NCBI GenBank assembly: GCA_964570585.1
Contig: CAZMYR010000004.1
Span: forward strand, 15,961-79,960
Length of the DNA: 64,000 nt
Origin: G020354945 sp964570585
GTDB lineage: Bacteria; Omnitrophota; Gorgyraeia; JABMRG01; JAFGKX01
Reading direction: 5' to 3'
Position numbers and translations under genes: made by a program
Shown here: positions 7,690 through 16,674 of the stretch, one piece after another
How the letters are laid out: the number at the start of each line of letters is the position of its first letter
How positions within the stretch are numbered: the first letter of the stretch is position 1
Notes under the pieces: model-generated
Database searches by the model: none
Told to the model about the DNA's origin: nothing
What the model saw: the letters and a program-made list of their open reading frames with translations, nothing else

Positions 7690-8507
7690 TGACATCCAAA
7701 GAACGCATAAAGACAATATTCGCGCATAAAACACCGGATAGAATAGGCATTTTTGATTTTTTCGATGAGATAACTGTAGTTAACTGGAAAAAACAGGGTC
7801 TTTTGCCAGATATAGATCCTGTTGAATATTTTAATTTCGATTTAGATTTTAGAACTAAAGATTCTGCCCGAGATAAATTTACATTATTTTGTTTTAATGG
7901 GCCGTTCCAGCAGCTGGTATCTACGAAAAACCTGCAGCAGTCTTTGATAGATTTTACTCGAGAGCCCAGACACACAAAAGATTTTTTAAAAAGTAGCTTA
8001 AATAATATTTTTTCTGAATATAAAAGACAAAAAGAAGAAGGCCATAGGTTTTGTGGCATCTGGCTTTGGGAAGATATAGCTTACGATAACGGCCTTTATT
8101 TTTCTGTTGAAAAATATAGAAATCAACTCTCTGATTTTCATAATGAGATAAGCTCGTACTTTCAAAATCAAGGACTTTGCGTTGTATTTCACTGCGACGG
8201 GAACATTGAACAACTAATACCATTTTTGGTAAAGTCAAAATTTTGCGGAATACACCCTTTGCAAGAATCGAGCAATCCAAATATTATCCGAATCAAGAAG
8301 GATTTAAAAGGCGCAATAACATTTCTGGGCGGAATAGGATTAAGCCATCTAAAAGGCCTGCATCAGGATATATTAGACAGAATAGGGGAACTTAAAGAAG
8401 CCGGCGATTATATATTTTGTTTTGACGGGCCAGTACCGCAGGATACGGAATTTAGAACATACCAGAATATATTGGCAAGAATAGAATCAATCGGAGCTTA
8501 TAAATGA
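7689..8507 (+). CDS. Uroporphyrinogen decarboxylase-like (URO-D/MtaA superfamily) protein
   Basis: 272 residues; the start MTSKERIKTIFAHKTPDRIG is the hallmark of the URO-D superfamily, which includes haem decarboxylases and corrinoid methyltransferases (MtaA, CmuA). Conserved parts include the GIWLWEDIAY segment, the central FHCDGNIEQLIPFL and GIHPLQESSNPN and the late FLGGIG. It is shorter than true HemE (about 340-350). It overlaps etfB (TAATG) and etfA (ATGA), so it is translated with them. The role is unclear; a methyl-transfer or corrinoid-linked function feeding the Etf complex is a guess. Confidence 0.75.
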   Translation: MTSKERIKTIFAHKTPDRIGIFDFFDEITVVNWKKQGLLPDIDPVEYFNFDLDFRTKDSARDKFTLFCFNGPFQQLVSTKNLQQSLIDFTREPRHTKDFLKSSLNNIFSEYKRQKEEGHRFCGIWLWEDIAYDNGLYFSVEKYRNQLSDFHNEISSYFQNQGLCVVFHCDGNIEQLIPFLVKSKFCGIHPLQESSNPNIIRIKKDLKGAITFLGGIGLSHLKGLHQDILDRIGELKEAGDYIFCFDGPVPQDTEFRTYQNILARIESIGAYK

Positions 8508-9697
8508 CCGGAATAGAAATAATTGCAGAGAAATGCGTCGGATGTAAACTCTGTATCAAAGCCTGCCCTTACGGTGCTATTTATATGAAGGGCAAACTTG
8601 CAGTTATTGATATGGCAAAATGCACACTCTGCGGCGCATGCGTAGACGCTTGTAAATTCGACGCCATTATATTACGCAGAGAAGAAGAACCGCAAAAAGA
8701 TATATCTGAATATAAAGGTGTATGCATTGTCGCTGAAGGAAAAAAGGGTATTATCCAGCCTGTTACTTACGAACTTTTAGGAAAGGGCAGAGAACTGGCA
8801 GATAGGCTTGATGTGCAACTATCTTCCATATTAATTGGTGAAAATATGAAGGATAAAACCGACGAACTTATACACCGCGGCGCTGACAGGGTATATCTTG
8901 TAGATTCTCCGAAGCTGACCCATTATCAGGATGAGCCCTATACAAATGTTATAATAGAGCTGATGAAAGAATATAAGCCGGAGATTGTATTGTGCGGCGC
9001 AACTTCAACAGGGCGCTCTTTAATTTCCAGAGTTGCGGTTAGATTAAAAACAGGGCTGACCGCAGATTGCACAGGATTAGATATAGATGAGGAAAAACGC
9101 CTTTTGCTTCAGACCCGTCCCGCCTTTGGCGGAAATATTATGGCTACGATAATGTGCCAGAATCACAGGCCACAAATGGCAACGGTAAGGCACAAGGTTA
9201 TGAAAGAGGCGGAAGTTGACACCAAAAGAAAGGGCGAGGTAATAAAGAAAGATTATCCTGATAAGCTGCTTCAATCAAGGACGAAAACAATAGATGTGGT
9301 TGAGGAAGAGAAAGAAAGAGTTAATCTTTCCGAAGCCGATTTTATTGTATCAGGCGGAAGAGGTTTAGGTTGCCCGGAGAATTTCTCGGTTATCCAGGAA
9401 TTGGCAGACACCCTTGGAGCTGCTGTGGGCGCATCCCGCGCAGCGGTCGATGCCAACTGGATTTCCTATTCACATCAGGTTGGCCAAACTGGAAAGACAG
9501 TCTGTCCAAAGATATATATTGCTTGTGGAATATCCGGCCAGATTCAGCATTTGGCCGGAATGTCCTCATCGGATATTATCATAGCAATAAATAAAGATCC
9601 CGATGCACCTATATTTAAAGTAGCAACCTATGGCATAGTTGGCGATTTATTCAATATAGTCCCTGCCTTGGCTAAAAAGATAAAGGAACTCACCTAA
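8504..9697 (+). CDS. etfA: Ferredoxin-fused electron transfer flavoprotein alpha subunit
   Basis: 397 residues: an N-terminal 2x[4Fe-4S] ferredoxin domain (Cys11, 14, 17, 21 and Cys40, 43, 46, 50) joined to a complete EtfA. The C-terminal FAD domain is visible as VSGGRGLG, VGASRAAVD, QVGQTGKTV, YIACGISGQIQHLAGM and INKDPDAPIF. The same fusion occurs in the caffeyl-CoA reductase-Etf complex (CarE), where electrons are split between an acyl-CoA and ferredoxin. With etfB and the acyl-CoA dehydrogenase upstream, an electron-bifurcating or confurcating complex is the best reading. Start overlaps the previous stop (ATGA). Confidence 0.92.
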   Translation: MTGIEIIAEKCVGCKLCIKACPYGAIYMKGKLAVIDMAKCTLCGACVDACKFDAIILRREEEPQKDISEYKGVCIVAEGKKGIIQPVTYELLGKGRELADRLDVQLSSILIGENMKDKTDELIHRGADRVYLVDSPKLTHYQDEPYTNVIIELMKEYKPEIVLCGATSTGRSLISRVAVRLKTGLTADCTGLDIDEEKRLLLQTRPAFGGNIMATIMCQNHRPQMATVRHKVMKEAEVDTKRKGEVIKKDYPDKLLQSRTKTIDVVEEEKERVNLSEADFIVSGGRGLGCPENFSVIQELADTLGAAVGASRAAVDANWISYSHQVGQTGKTVCPKIYIACGISGQIQHLAGMSSSDIIIAINKDPDAPIFKVATYGIVGDLFNIVPALAKKIKELT

Positions 9698-9735
9698 AAA
9701 ATCCCATCTTTTTTTAAAATTTTCCCTTTTTGTGC

Positions 9736-9764
9736 TTGACGCTCCTTTGTATATGTAATATAAT
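9736..9764 (+). promoter_or_regulatory. Near-consensus sigma-70 promoter of smc
   Basis: TTGACG (9736-9741), exactly 17-bp spacer, TATAAT (9759-9764). It leaves a 5' untranslated region of about 100 bases before smc. Confidence 0.8.
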
Positions 9765-9873
9765 AAATGCAGAAAATACGACGGAAAAGAATAAATTTAT
9801 AAAAAAATCGGTAGGTTTTTTGTATCTAGTTACTAAGCAAAGTTTATAAAGTAAACAGGAAGTATTTATAAAT

Positions 9874-12800
9874 ATGTATTTTAAGAAGTTAGAGCTTTTC
9901 GGATTTAAATCTTTTGCTAATAGGACCAGGCTTGTATTTGAACCGGGTGTTACTGCAATAGTGGGCCCGAACGGCGTAGGGAAATGCGTTCATAAAGATT
10001 CACTTGTATTACTTGCTGATGGCACAAGAAGAAAAATAGCAGGATTAGTTGAAGAAACATTTGAAAACCTTAAAACAGAGAAACTTGATGATGGTTTTTG
10101 CGCATACAGTCCTTATCCGCAATTAGAAGTCCTTACCTTAAATCCGCAAACCCTTAAAATAGAACCCAAAGGCGTATCTGCTTTTATAAAACGTAAGGCC
10201 CCACGGTATATATTAGATATAAAAACCAAATCAGGGCGCAGAATTAAATGCACCCATTATCATCCTTTCTTTACTCTACAAAATAGCATTTTAAAAAGCA
10301 TAGAGGCTGAGAATCTTAAAGAAGGTGTAAAAGTAGCTACCCCACGGCGCTTAAAAATAAATAACAATGCACAGAACCTAAATTCGGCCGATCTTCTTAA
10401 AGAATTTCAAATTGACGATCATGTCTATATTTCTCCTTCTCCAAAACTGTTTTCAGGACTTATGTCATGGAAAGAAAACAGAGGTAGTCGCAAAAATATT
10501 GCCAGCGCAGCAGGCATTAGCAGTTCTGTTTTGAAGTCTTTATCCGATGGACAATCCATAAATATATTTTATTTAAATAAATTAATTGACAGCAACCCTT
10601 CAGGATTTACTCAGGAAGATATTTCTCATTTAAAATCAAGAAGCAAATTTAGACTCCCGCAGGAATTAACACCGGGGTTGGCCAGATTTTTAGGCTATAC
10701 CATATCAGAAGGCAGAAATACATCCACTAATCAGGTTTGGTTTTTTAATGAGGATGACGAGGTAATAGCGGATTATTGCCGTTGCGCTAAAGAGGCATTT
10801 GGCGTTATTCCTAAGGTTTTGCAATATAAGAAATCGGTTAAAGACATCATTATATATAATAAGGCGCTCTGTAAATATTTAGACAGAGTCCATAATATTA
10901 AGATAGATGGACATTCCAGCACAAAGACAGTGCCCAATACAATATTTAATGCTTCAGAAAAGATAATATTGGAATTTCTCTCTGCACTTTTTATAGGTGA
11001 TGGTTATTTTTGTCTTAGGGGAAAAGACAAAATTAACGGTTATGTAGAGTATGCCACTGCAAGCGAAACCTTGGCTAAGGATGTATTTCATCTTCTTTTA
11101 CGATTAGGCATACAATCGATTATCAGAGAAAAGAAGAAAAAAGCGACTAATTCGCTAATAGGCAAAACCCGTTTATATTATTCTGTCTATATTTTTGGAA
11201 TTGAGAATCTCAAAGTGCTGGCTAATGGTATGAATTTGGTTGGTAAAAAGAAAGAGATCCTTAATAAAATTGCTTCAATCAATAGCAGTCCTAATCCAAA
11301 TCTTGATTTAATACCCAGTATAAATTCTTATATAAAAGACTATATACAATCCAATAATATTAGCGTTAAAAAAACTCGAAAGATATCTCCTAAACTAGAG
11401 GCTTATTATGGAGATAGGTGCGAACCATCAAGAGCAGGCATTAAGGAGGTCGTGGCTCTCGTAGAAGAAAAGACAGCTTCGCAAGGTTTTTCGCAGGAAG
11501 CAAAAAGATTAATGCTTTTTGCAGAATCCGATGTTTACTGGGATGAGATAGTCCAGATTAATAGAATTTATGATGAGGAATGGGTCTATGACCTTGAAAT
11601 AGAAGATACCCATAATTATATTGCAAACGACTTTTTTGTTCATAACTCCAATATTTCCGACGCAATCAAATGGGTGTTAGGCGAGCAGTCTGCCAAAGAG
11701 TTGCGTGGCGGAAAGATGGAAGATGTTATTTTCAACGGCACCGATACCATCCAGCCGGTCAATATCGCAGAAGTATCATTAACCCTTTCCAACGAAGATA
11801 GATACCTGCCAATCGAATATGATGAAGTTATTGTGACCCGCCGTGTTTTTCGTTCCGGAGAGAGTGAATATCTACTTAATAAAACCCAGGTTAGATTAAA
11901 GGATATCCAGGATTTACTTTTAGGCACAGGCATCGGCACCAGTTCATATTCTATTAGCGAACAGGGTAAGATGCAGAGGGTTCTTGATGCCAGGCCCGAA
12001 GACAGACGGGAAATTTTTGAAGAGGCCAGCGGAATAACAAAATACAAAACAAAGAAAAAAGAAGCGTTGAGAAAACTTGAACATACCGAAAACAATCTTA
12101 TCAGATTGGCAGATATAATAAACGAGGCAAAAAGACAAATAAACTCGATAGAACGGCAGGCAAAAAAAGCTCAAAAATATCAGCAGGAATTTGATTGCTT
12201 AAAAGAGTTAGATGTAAAGCTCTCTCTGCATAAATATAAAAATATAAAAGAGCAAAAGGATGCAAAAGATAAAGAGCATCAACAGCTAAAACAGAAACAG
12301 AATGTAAATTCTTACGAGCTGAATGCCCATATACAAGACCTTCGTAATCAAAGGCAACAATTGACAACTCTGGAGCAGGCCCTTTCAGATGCCAGAAATC
12401 GCCTTTTGAACACCGCAACTACCATTGATAAAAACGCCTCTAAAGTATCATTAAATGAAGAGAGGGTTAAAGAGATTACTTCGCGACGCGCTTCTTTAGC
12501 TGGAGAAGTAGAACATATGGAAGGCAGAATAGAATCTCTTAGCCAAAAGATAAACCAGATGCAGCAGGCCCTGGATGAACTCGAAAAGCAAAATGATAAG
12601 AAGCAAAACATAGTCCGGCAGAGACAAAAAAGGTTAGATGAGATATCATCCGCAACTAAAGAATGCGAGGTCATTATATCCCGGAGCAAAATTGATATAA
12701 TGGATAATATGGCCAAACAGTCCAAGGTAAAAAACGAACTCGCAAAGGTCTCAGCCAATATCGCATCTTTAGGCCACAGGCACAGAAGATTAGCAGCTGA

Positions 12801-15180
12801 GAAAGAGGCAACTAGCGGTGAAATGTCTTCGCATGCCGATAAATTTAAACAAGCAGAGTCAGTACTAAAAGAGCGGGTTAAAAAAACAGAGGCTCACCGT
12901 GCACAGTTAAAACAGTCCCGGGAAAAGCTGCAATCGGTTAACGGAAAACATTCTTTGTTGGGCGAGTCCATTGCCTCATTTGAAAAATCATTAGTAGGTT
13001 GCACTTCCAAACTTGAAATTCTTACAAACTTGACCGAGAAGGAAGAAGGTCTGCCGGGAGGCGTTAAGGCGTATCTTGAAATGCTGAACGAGTCCAGGGA
13101 GGCAAAAGATTCCTTCATTGGCATACTGGCTGATATTATTAAGGTAAGGCCCGGCTATGAAAGGGCCTTAGAGAGTGCCCTCGGAGATGAACTTAAGTCT
13201 ATTGTGCTAAAAGATGAGGACGCTGCAATAAAGGCAGTGGATTATTTGACAGGCCAACAAGAGGGAAAGGCCTCGTTTATTATTTTAGATAGATGTTCCC
13301 AGCATAAGAGAAGGTTCGGTTTCGGCGCTACTCAGCCGGCAGGGGGATTGAGCGAGCTTATTGATGTTGAAGAAGCCCATATGGGGCTGATCTCTTATTT
13401 GTTCGATGGTATATTTTTCGCCGAGACAATAGAAGATGCCTTTCCTATTATTAAAAAGAGCAGAAATAAAGATATAAAAGTGGTTACCAGGGACGGTAGC
13501 AGCGTTTCTAACAACAAGATTGTCGGAGGAGGGCTCGGTTCGCAGGAATATACAGGCATTGCAGGAAGAAGATTCAGAATAGAACGACTATCTAAAGAGG
13601 TAGATGATTTAAAGGGCAAAATTGAACAGGCTAAAGGAGGACGTGAAAGTTTAGCCAAGCAGATAGGTTCCTGCCAAAAAGATTTAGAATTAAAAGACGC
13701 GGCCTTAAGGGAAGAGGAAAAAAAGGCAGCGTCTTTTGATGCCGATAAATCCAGGCTGGGAACAGAACTTAAAAAATTAGAAGAAGAATTTAGTCTTGTT
13801 CGGATGGAATTAGATGAAATATTCCAGCAGGAGGAGGAACTTAAAAATAGAGAAAACTCTCTCAAAGAGGAATTAAACAGCCTTGAATCTGAACACCAAA
13901 ATTTACAGCATATTATGTCGGAGAAACAAAAGGCCATAGCGTCAAACGCCTCAGAAAAAGACAATCTGCTAATAAGCTTTACTGAAGCTAAAACCGAGTT
14001 ATCTTTGCTTTCCGAGAAATATGCTTCGCAAGAGAATACCCTTAATATGCTAAAGGACTCATTAGATAAGGATGAGTTTAACTTACAGAATAGAAAATCC
14101 CAGATAAAAGAAGGTGAAGAAAGGGTAGAATATTTAAATAGCGAGACACAAAGAATAACCCAGGAGAATGAAATTTTAGAACAACAGAAGGAACAATTAA
14201 AGGGCAAAGTTGCAGAAATAGAAAAGATGCGCTACTCAATAGTTGCAGGGCTTGAAAAATTAGAAGAACATGCTCAGACGCAACAAAACCGAATGGATGA
14301 GTTGAAGAATAATATATATACATTGCAAATAAGAATCACAGAATTAAATTACGAGGCTAACAGCATAAAAGAAAGAATTTATCAGGCATATAAGGTAAAT
14401 CTTGATGAGACAGAGGCGACTTTTACAGAAAATGAAAATTGGCAAAAGGTTAACCAGCAAGTGGAAGAGCTCAAAGCAAAAATTGAAAAGATGGGCCCGG
14501 TCAATTTAGTCGCTATTGAAGAGCACAAAGAACTGCAGGAAAGATACGATTTTTTAACTTCGCAGCAGCAGGATTTATTAGACGCTAAGGAATCCCTGCA
14601 CAAGGCCATAAACAGGATAAATCGCACCACCCGCAAATTATTCATCGAGACTTTCGAAAAGATAAAGGCCAATTTTAAGGAATATTTCAAGTTGCTCTTT
14701 GGCGGCGGCACTGCGGATATATATTTAATAGATCAGGCAGATATATTAGAAAGCGGAATTGAGATAATTGTGCGCCCTCCCGGCAAGAAGCTTCAAGGTA
14801 TATCGCTTCTTTCCGGAGGGGAAAAGGCATTAACCTCAATAGCCCTGCTTTTTGCATTATTTAAGGTAAAACCCAGCCCATTTTGTGTTTTAGATGAGAT
14901 AGATGCGTCTCTCGATGAAGCGAATGTAGACCGCTTCAGCAGGATATTACAGGAATTTCTTAACGCATCCCAGTTTATTATAATCACTCACAACAAAAAG
15001 ACTATTAGTATCGCTGATGTTATGTACGGCATAACTATGGAAAGAAGCGGTATATCCAAGATTGTTTCCGTTAAATTTGCTGAGGATGAGATTGATAGGA
15101 GAGAAAAGGCTGGGGCAAAACAGGAACGAAGACAACAGGTAAAGACCAAGGATAAAGAAGAACCGGCCCCCGTAGATTAA
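9874..15180 (+). CDS. smc: Chromosome segregation ATPase SMC containing an intein
   Basis: One 1768-codon frame. The first residues (YFKKLELFGFKSFANRT) and Walker A GPNGVGK at 31-37 are those of SMC; the next codon starts an intein (38-591), after which the host sequence resumes with SNISDAIKWVLGEQSAKELR. Removing the intein gives a 1214-residue SMC, the usual size: ATPase head, long coiled coil, hinge around residues 1060-1190, second coiled coil, then the signature LLSGGEKAL (about 1644) and Walker B PFCVLDEIDASLDEAN. SMC compacts and segregates chromosomes with ScpAB. Because the intein splits the Walker A lysine from the following serine, no ATP binding is possible until it splices out. 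Confidence 0.97.
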   Translation: MYFKKLELFGFKSFANRTRLVFEPGVTAIVGPNGVGKCVHKDSLVLLADGTRRKIAGLVEETFENLKTEKLDDGFCAYSPYPQLEVLTLNPQTLKIEPKGVSAFIKRKAPRYILDIKTKSGRRIKCTHYHPFFTLQNSILKSIEAENLKEGVKVATPRRLKINNNAQNLNSADLLKEFQIDDHVYISPSPKLFSGLMSWKENRGSRKNIASAAGISSSVLKSLSDGQSINIFYLNKLIDSNPSGFTQEDISHLKSRSKFRLPQELTPGLARFLGYTISEGRNTSTNQVWFFNEDDEVIADYCRCAKEAFGVIPKVLQYKKSVKDIIIYNKALCKYLDRVHNIKIDGHSSTKTVPNTIFNASEKIILEFLSALFIGDGYFCLRGKDKINGYVEYATASETLAKDVFHLLLRLGIQSIIREKKKKATNSLIGKTRLYYSVYIFGIENLKVLANGMNLVGKKKEILNKIASINSSPNPNLDLIPSINSYIKDYIQSNNISVKKTRKISPKLEAYYGDRCEPSRAGIKEVVALVEEKTASQGFSQEAKRLMLFAESDVYWDEIVQINRIYDEEWVYDLEIEDTHNYIANDFFVHNSNISDAIKWVLGEQSAKELRGGKMEDVIFNGTDTIQPVNIAEVSLTLSNEDRYLPIEYDEVIVTRRVFRSGESEYLLNKTQVRLKDIQDLLLGTGIGTSSYSISEQGKMQRVLDARPEDRREIFEEASGITKYKTKKKEALRKLEHTENNLIRLADIINEAKRQINSIERQAKKAQKYQQEFDCLKELDVKLSLHKYKNIKEQKDAKDKEHQQLKQKQNVNSYELNAHIQDLRNQRQQLTTLEQALSDARNRLLNTATTIDKNASKVSLNEERVKEITSRRASLAGEVEHMEGRIESLSQKINQMQQALDELEKQNDKKQNIVRQRQKRLDEISSATKECEVIISRSKIDIMDNMAKQSKVKNELAKVSANIASLGHRHRRLAAEKEATSGEMSSHADKFKQAESVLKERVKKTEAHRAQLKQSREKLQSVNGKHSLLGESIASFEKSLVGCTSKLEILTNLTEKEEGLPGGVKAYLEMLNESREAKDSFIGILADIIKVRPGYERALESALGDELKSIVLKDEDAAIKAVDYLTGQQEGKASFIILDRCSQHKRRFGFGATQPAGGLSELIDVEEAHMGLISYLFDGIFFAETIEDAFPIIKKSRNKDIKVVTRDGSSVSNNKIVGGGLGSQEYTGIAGRRFRIERLSKEVDDLKGKIEQAKGGRESLAKQIGSCQKDLELKDAALREEEKKAASFDADKSRLGTELKKLEEEFSLVRMELDEIFQQEEELKNRENSLKEELNSLESEHQNLQHIMSEKQKAIASNASEKDNLLISFTEAKTELSLLSEKYASQENTLNMLKDSLDKDEFNLQNRKSQIKEGEERVEYLNSETQRITQENEILEQQKEQLKGKVAEIEKMRYSIVAGLEKLEEHAQTQQNRMDELKNNIYTLQIRITELNYEANSIKERIYQAYKVNLDETEATFTENENWQKVNQQVEELKAKIEKMGPVNLVAIEEHKELQERYDFLTSQQQDLLDAKESLHKAINRINRTTRKLFIETFEKIKANFKEYFKLLFGGGTADIYLIDQADILESGIEIIVRPPGKKLQGISLLSGGEKALTSIALLFALFKVKPSPFCVLDEIDASLDEANVDRFSRILQEFLNASQFIIITHNKKTISIADVMYGITMERSGISKIVSVKFAEDEIDRREKAGAKQERRQQVKTKDKEEPAPVD
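9985..11646 (+). mobile_element. LAGLIDADG intein in SMC Walker A
   Basis: 554 residues. All splicing blocks are visible: Cys1 (CVHKDSLVLLADGTRR), block B TxxH (THYHPFFTL), block F VYDLEIEDTHNYIANDFFVH and C-terminal His-Asn, with Ser as the +1 host residue, so a class 1 intein expected to splice. Two homing-endonuclease motifs follow the LAGLIDADG pattern, LARFLGYTISEG and FLSALFIGDG, with acidic residues (Glu, Asp) retained, so the endonuclease may be active. Insertion at GK/S of an ATPase P-loop is a classic intein niche because the site is highly conserved. Confidence 0.96.
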
Positions 15181-15190
15181 ATAACCAATT

Positions 15191-15267
15191 GTCATCCCCG
15201 CGCAAGCGGGGATCTAAAAATAAGAAGAGGCTCAATTTTTATAGATTCCCGCTTTCGCGGGAATGAC
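15191..15267. repeat. Inverted pair of dispersed palindromes between convergent genes
   Basis: GTCATCCCCGCGCAAGCGGG begins at 15191 and its near reverse complement (CCCGCTTTCGCGGGAATGAC) ends at 15267, each copy itself a CCCGC/GCGGG palindrome about 26 bp long. This GTCATTCCCGCG-type motif is a widespread intergenic repeat in many bacteria. Lying between smc and the opposing GGDEF gene, it probably also acts as a bidirectional terminator. Confidence 0.7.
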
Positions 15268-15297
15268 AAGTTCGAAAACTTGTACCTGTCCCAATTT

Positions 15298-16461
15298 TTA
15301 TGCCAGGCAGGTTTTATTCCTTCCGGTCTGTTTGGCTTTATAAAGTGCCTTATCGGCTTTTGCTATAAGCTGCGATTTTATCTTTCCGTCTTCGGGAAAA
15401 GATGCTATCCCTGAAGATATGCTAACGAAAGGAAATATTTTTTTTGGCTTTATTTTATGAGATAGCTCTTCTGTAAGTTTTCTTAATCTTTCTATAATAA
15501 GAAAAGCTCCATATTTACTTATATCGGGCATAACTATAGCGAATTCCTCACCGCCATACCGGCACAAGAAATCTTCTTTGCGCAAATTGGATTTAAAGAT
15601 AGATGCTATATTTTTAAGAAATACATCCCCCTTTTGGTGTCCCAAATTGTCATTATAGGCTTTGAAATTATCCAAATCCATCATAGCCAGTGATAGATGT
15701 CTATCTGTGCGAGCTCTTTCTTTAATAGATTTTTTCAACAAATATTGAAAATATCCATGGTTCCAGGCCCTGGTAAGACTGTCAATATTTGCTTGAAGCC
15801 TGGCCTGTTCGTAAAGTATGGAATTTTCGATTGCTAAACCGGCCTGGTCGGCAATCATGGTAAGGATGCGTATATCATCTTTTGTGATTGTCTTTTTGGT
15901 TATCATATTATCAACTACCAGCGTCCCCATTACCTTTTGTTGCCCCTTAAGCGGCACGCATACGCAAGGGTAAGCATTAAGCCGCTCTAACAACGAATCT
16001 TTGGCTTTCATTTTTGCCTTTTTGGTCGTTATCTTAAAATTCATACCCTCTAATGCAGTTATAGCTAATATTCCTCCTTTTTCGGTTAAGGGGACCCTTA
16101 AGCTTTTTACTTTGTTATTTAAGGAGGCCTTTTTTAGATGTTTTTCTTTTTTTTGGTATCCATCAGCCAGCTTTGTTAGGCGCAGGCCTTCTCTTTCTAT
16201 ATGTTTCCAGATGCGGCCGGCGTCTTTGCTATCAGCAGGGCCGATTCCCATTACACCTTCAAGGGTTTTGTCTTTTTCATTCACCAAGAACAACATGGCT
16301 CGATTGAATCCCAGGCCATCGCGAGAAGTTACAGCCGTAAGTATAACATATAGGATCTCCGGCAGTTTAAGGGTAGTTCGCATAGCATTACTTATTTCAT
16401 AAAGCAGCCATAGTTCGGTTTTTATCCGGTTAAATTCTTTTTTTAATATTTTATTTTTCAT
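15298..16461 (-). CDS. GAF-GGDEF diguanylate cyclase
   Basis: 387 residues: an N-terminal helix, a GAF-type sensor region (about 20-215, ending ADQAGLAIENSILYEQARLQA), then a GGDEF domain beginning DSLTRAWNHGYFQ. The active-site motif is GGEEF (303-307), with the usual upstream DLDNFKAYNDNLGHQKGD metal and substrate residues. An RxxD motif (RKED) lies five residues before GGEEF, the standard inhibitory site for c-di-GMP feedback. It should make c-di-GMP in the cytoplasm in response to a ligand bound by GAF. No membrane segment. Its own promoter is at 16556-16584 and its leader forms a hairpin. Confidence 0.93.
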   Translation of the reverse strand: MKNKILKKEFNRIKTELWLLYEISNAMRTTLKLPEILYVILTAVTSRDGLGFNRAMLFLVNEKDKTLEGVMGIGPADSKDAGRIWKHIEREGLRLTKLADGYQKKEKHLKKASLNNKVKSLRVPLTEKGGILAITALEGMNFKITTKKAKMKAKDSLLERLNAYPCVCVPLKGQQKVMGTLVVDNMITKKTITKDDIRILTMIADQAGLAIENSILYEQARLQANIDSLTRAWNHGYFQYLLKKSIKERARTDRHLSLAMMDLDNFKAYNDNLGHQKGDVFLKNIASIFKSNLRKEDFLCRYGGEEFAIVMPDISKYGAFLIIERLRKLTEELSHKIKPKKIFPFVSISSGIASFPEDGKIKSQLIAKADKALYKAKQTGRNKTCLA

Positions 16462-16540
16462 CCCGCACCTTTTATATATTCCCGCATCCTTTTTAGCACC
16501 CGATATACATAGTACCTTTTGAATGCTAAAAAGGTGCGGG
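16462..16540 (-). promoter_or_regulatory. Hairpin leader of the diguanylate cyclase mRNA
   Basis: Read on the minus strand, the leader contains two arms that pair over 17 bases: + strand 16481-16498 (CCCGCATCCTTTTTAGCA) and 16524-16540 (TGCTAAAAAGGTGCGGG). A third copy of the CCCGCACCTTTT arm at 16462-16473 abuts the start codon and contains the likely ribosome binding site, so two mutually exclusive hairpins could form, one of which would hide the start. Confidence 0.5.
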
Positions 16541-16555
16541 ATTCATAGTGGGACT

Positions 16556-16584
16556 ATACTATAATCGTATAAAAAGAATGTCAA
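16556..16584 (-). promoter_or_regulatory. Sigma-70 promoter of the diguanylate cyclase
   Basis: On the minus strand TTGACA (+ strand 16579-16584), 17-bp spacer, TAGTAT (16556-16561). It diverges from the promoter at 16614. Confidence 0.7.
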
Positions 16585-16613
16585 GAGAATATTTCGGCAA
16601 TCTCAAATTGCAT

Positions 16614-16642
16614 TTGACAATACCGCCTTGTTTTGTTATGAT
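16614..16642 (+). promoter_or_regulatory. Sigma-70 promoter of the alanine dehydrogenase-like gene
   Basis: TTGACA (16614-16619), 17-bp spacer, TATGAT (16637-16642). The two divergent -35 boxes are 29 bp apart, so one regulator bound between them could affect both. Confidence 0.75.
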
Positions 16643-16674
16643 TTAGCCACGATAAAAAAGGAGCATATATTATT

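Noticed and set aside
13395..14207. Minus-strand ORF of 270 codons within smc
   Set aside because: Ser/Phe/Leu-rich shadow of Glu/Lys-rich coiled-coil coding sequence.
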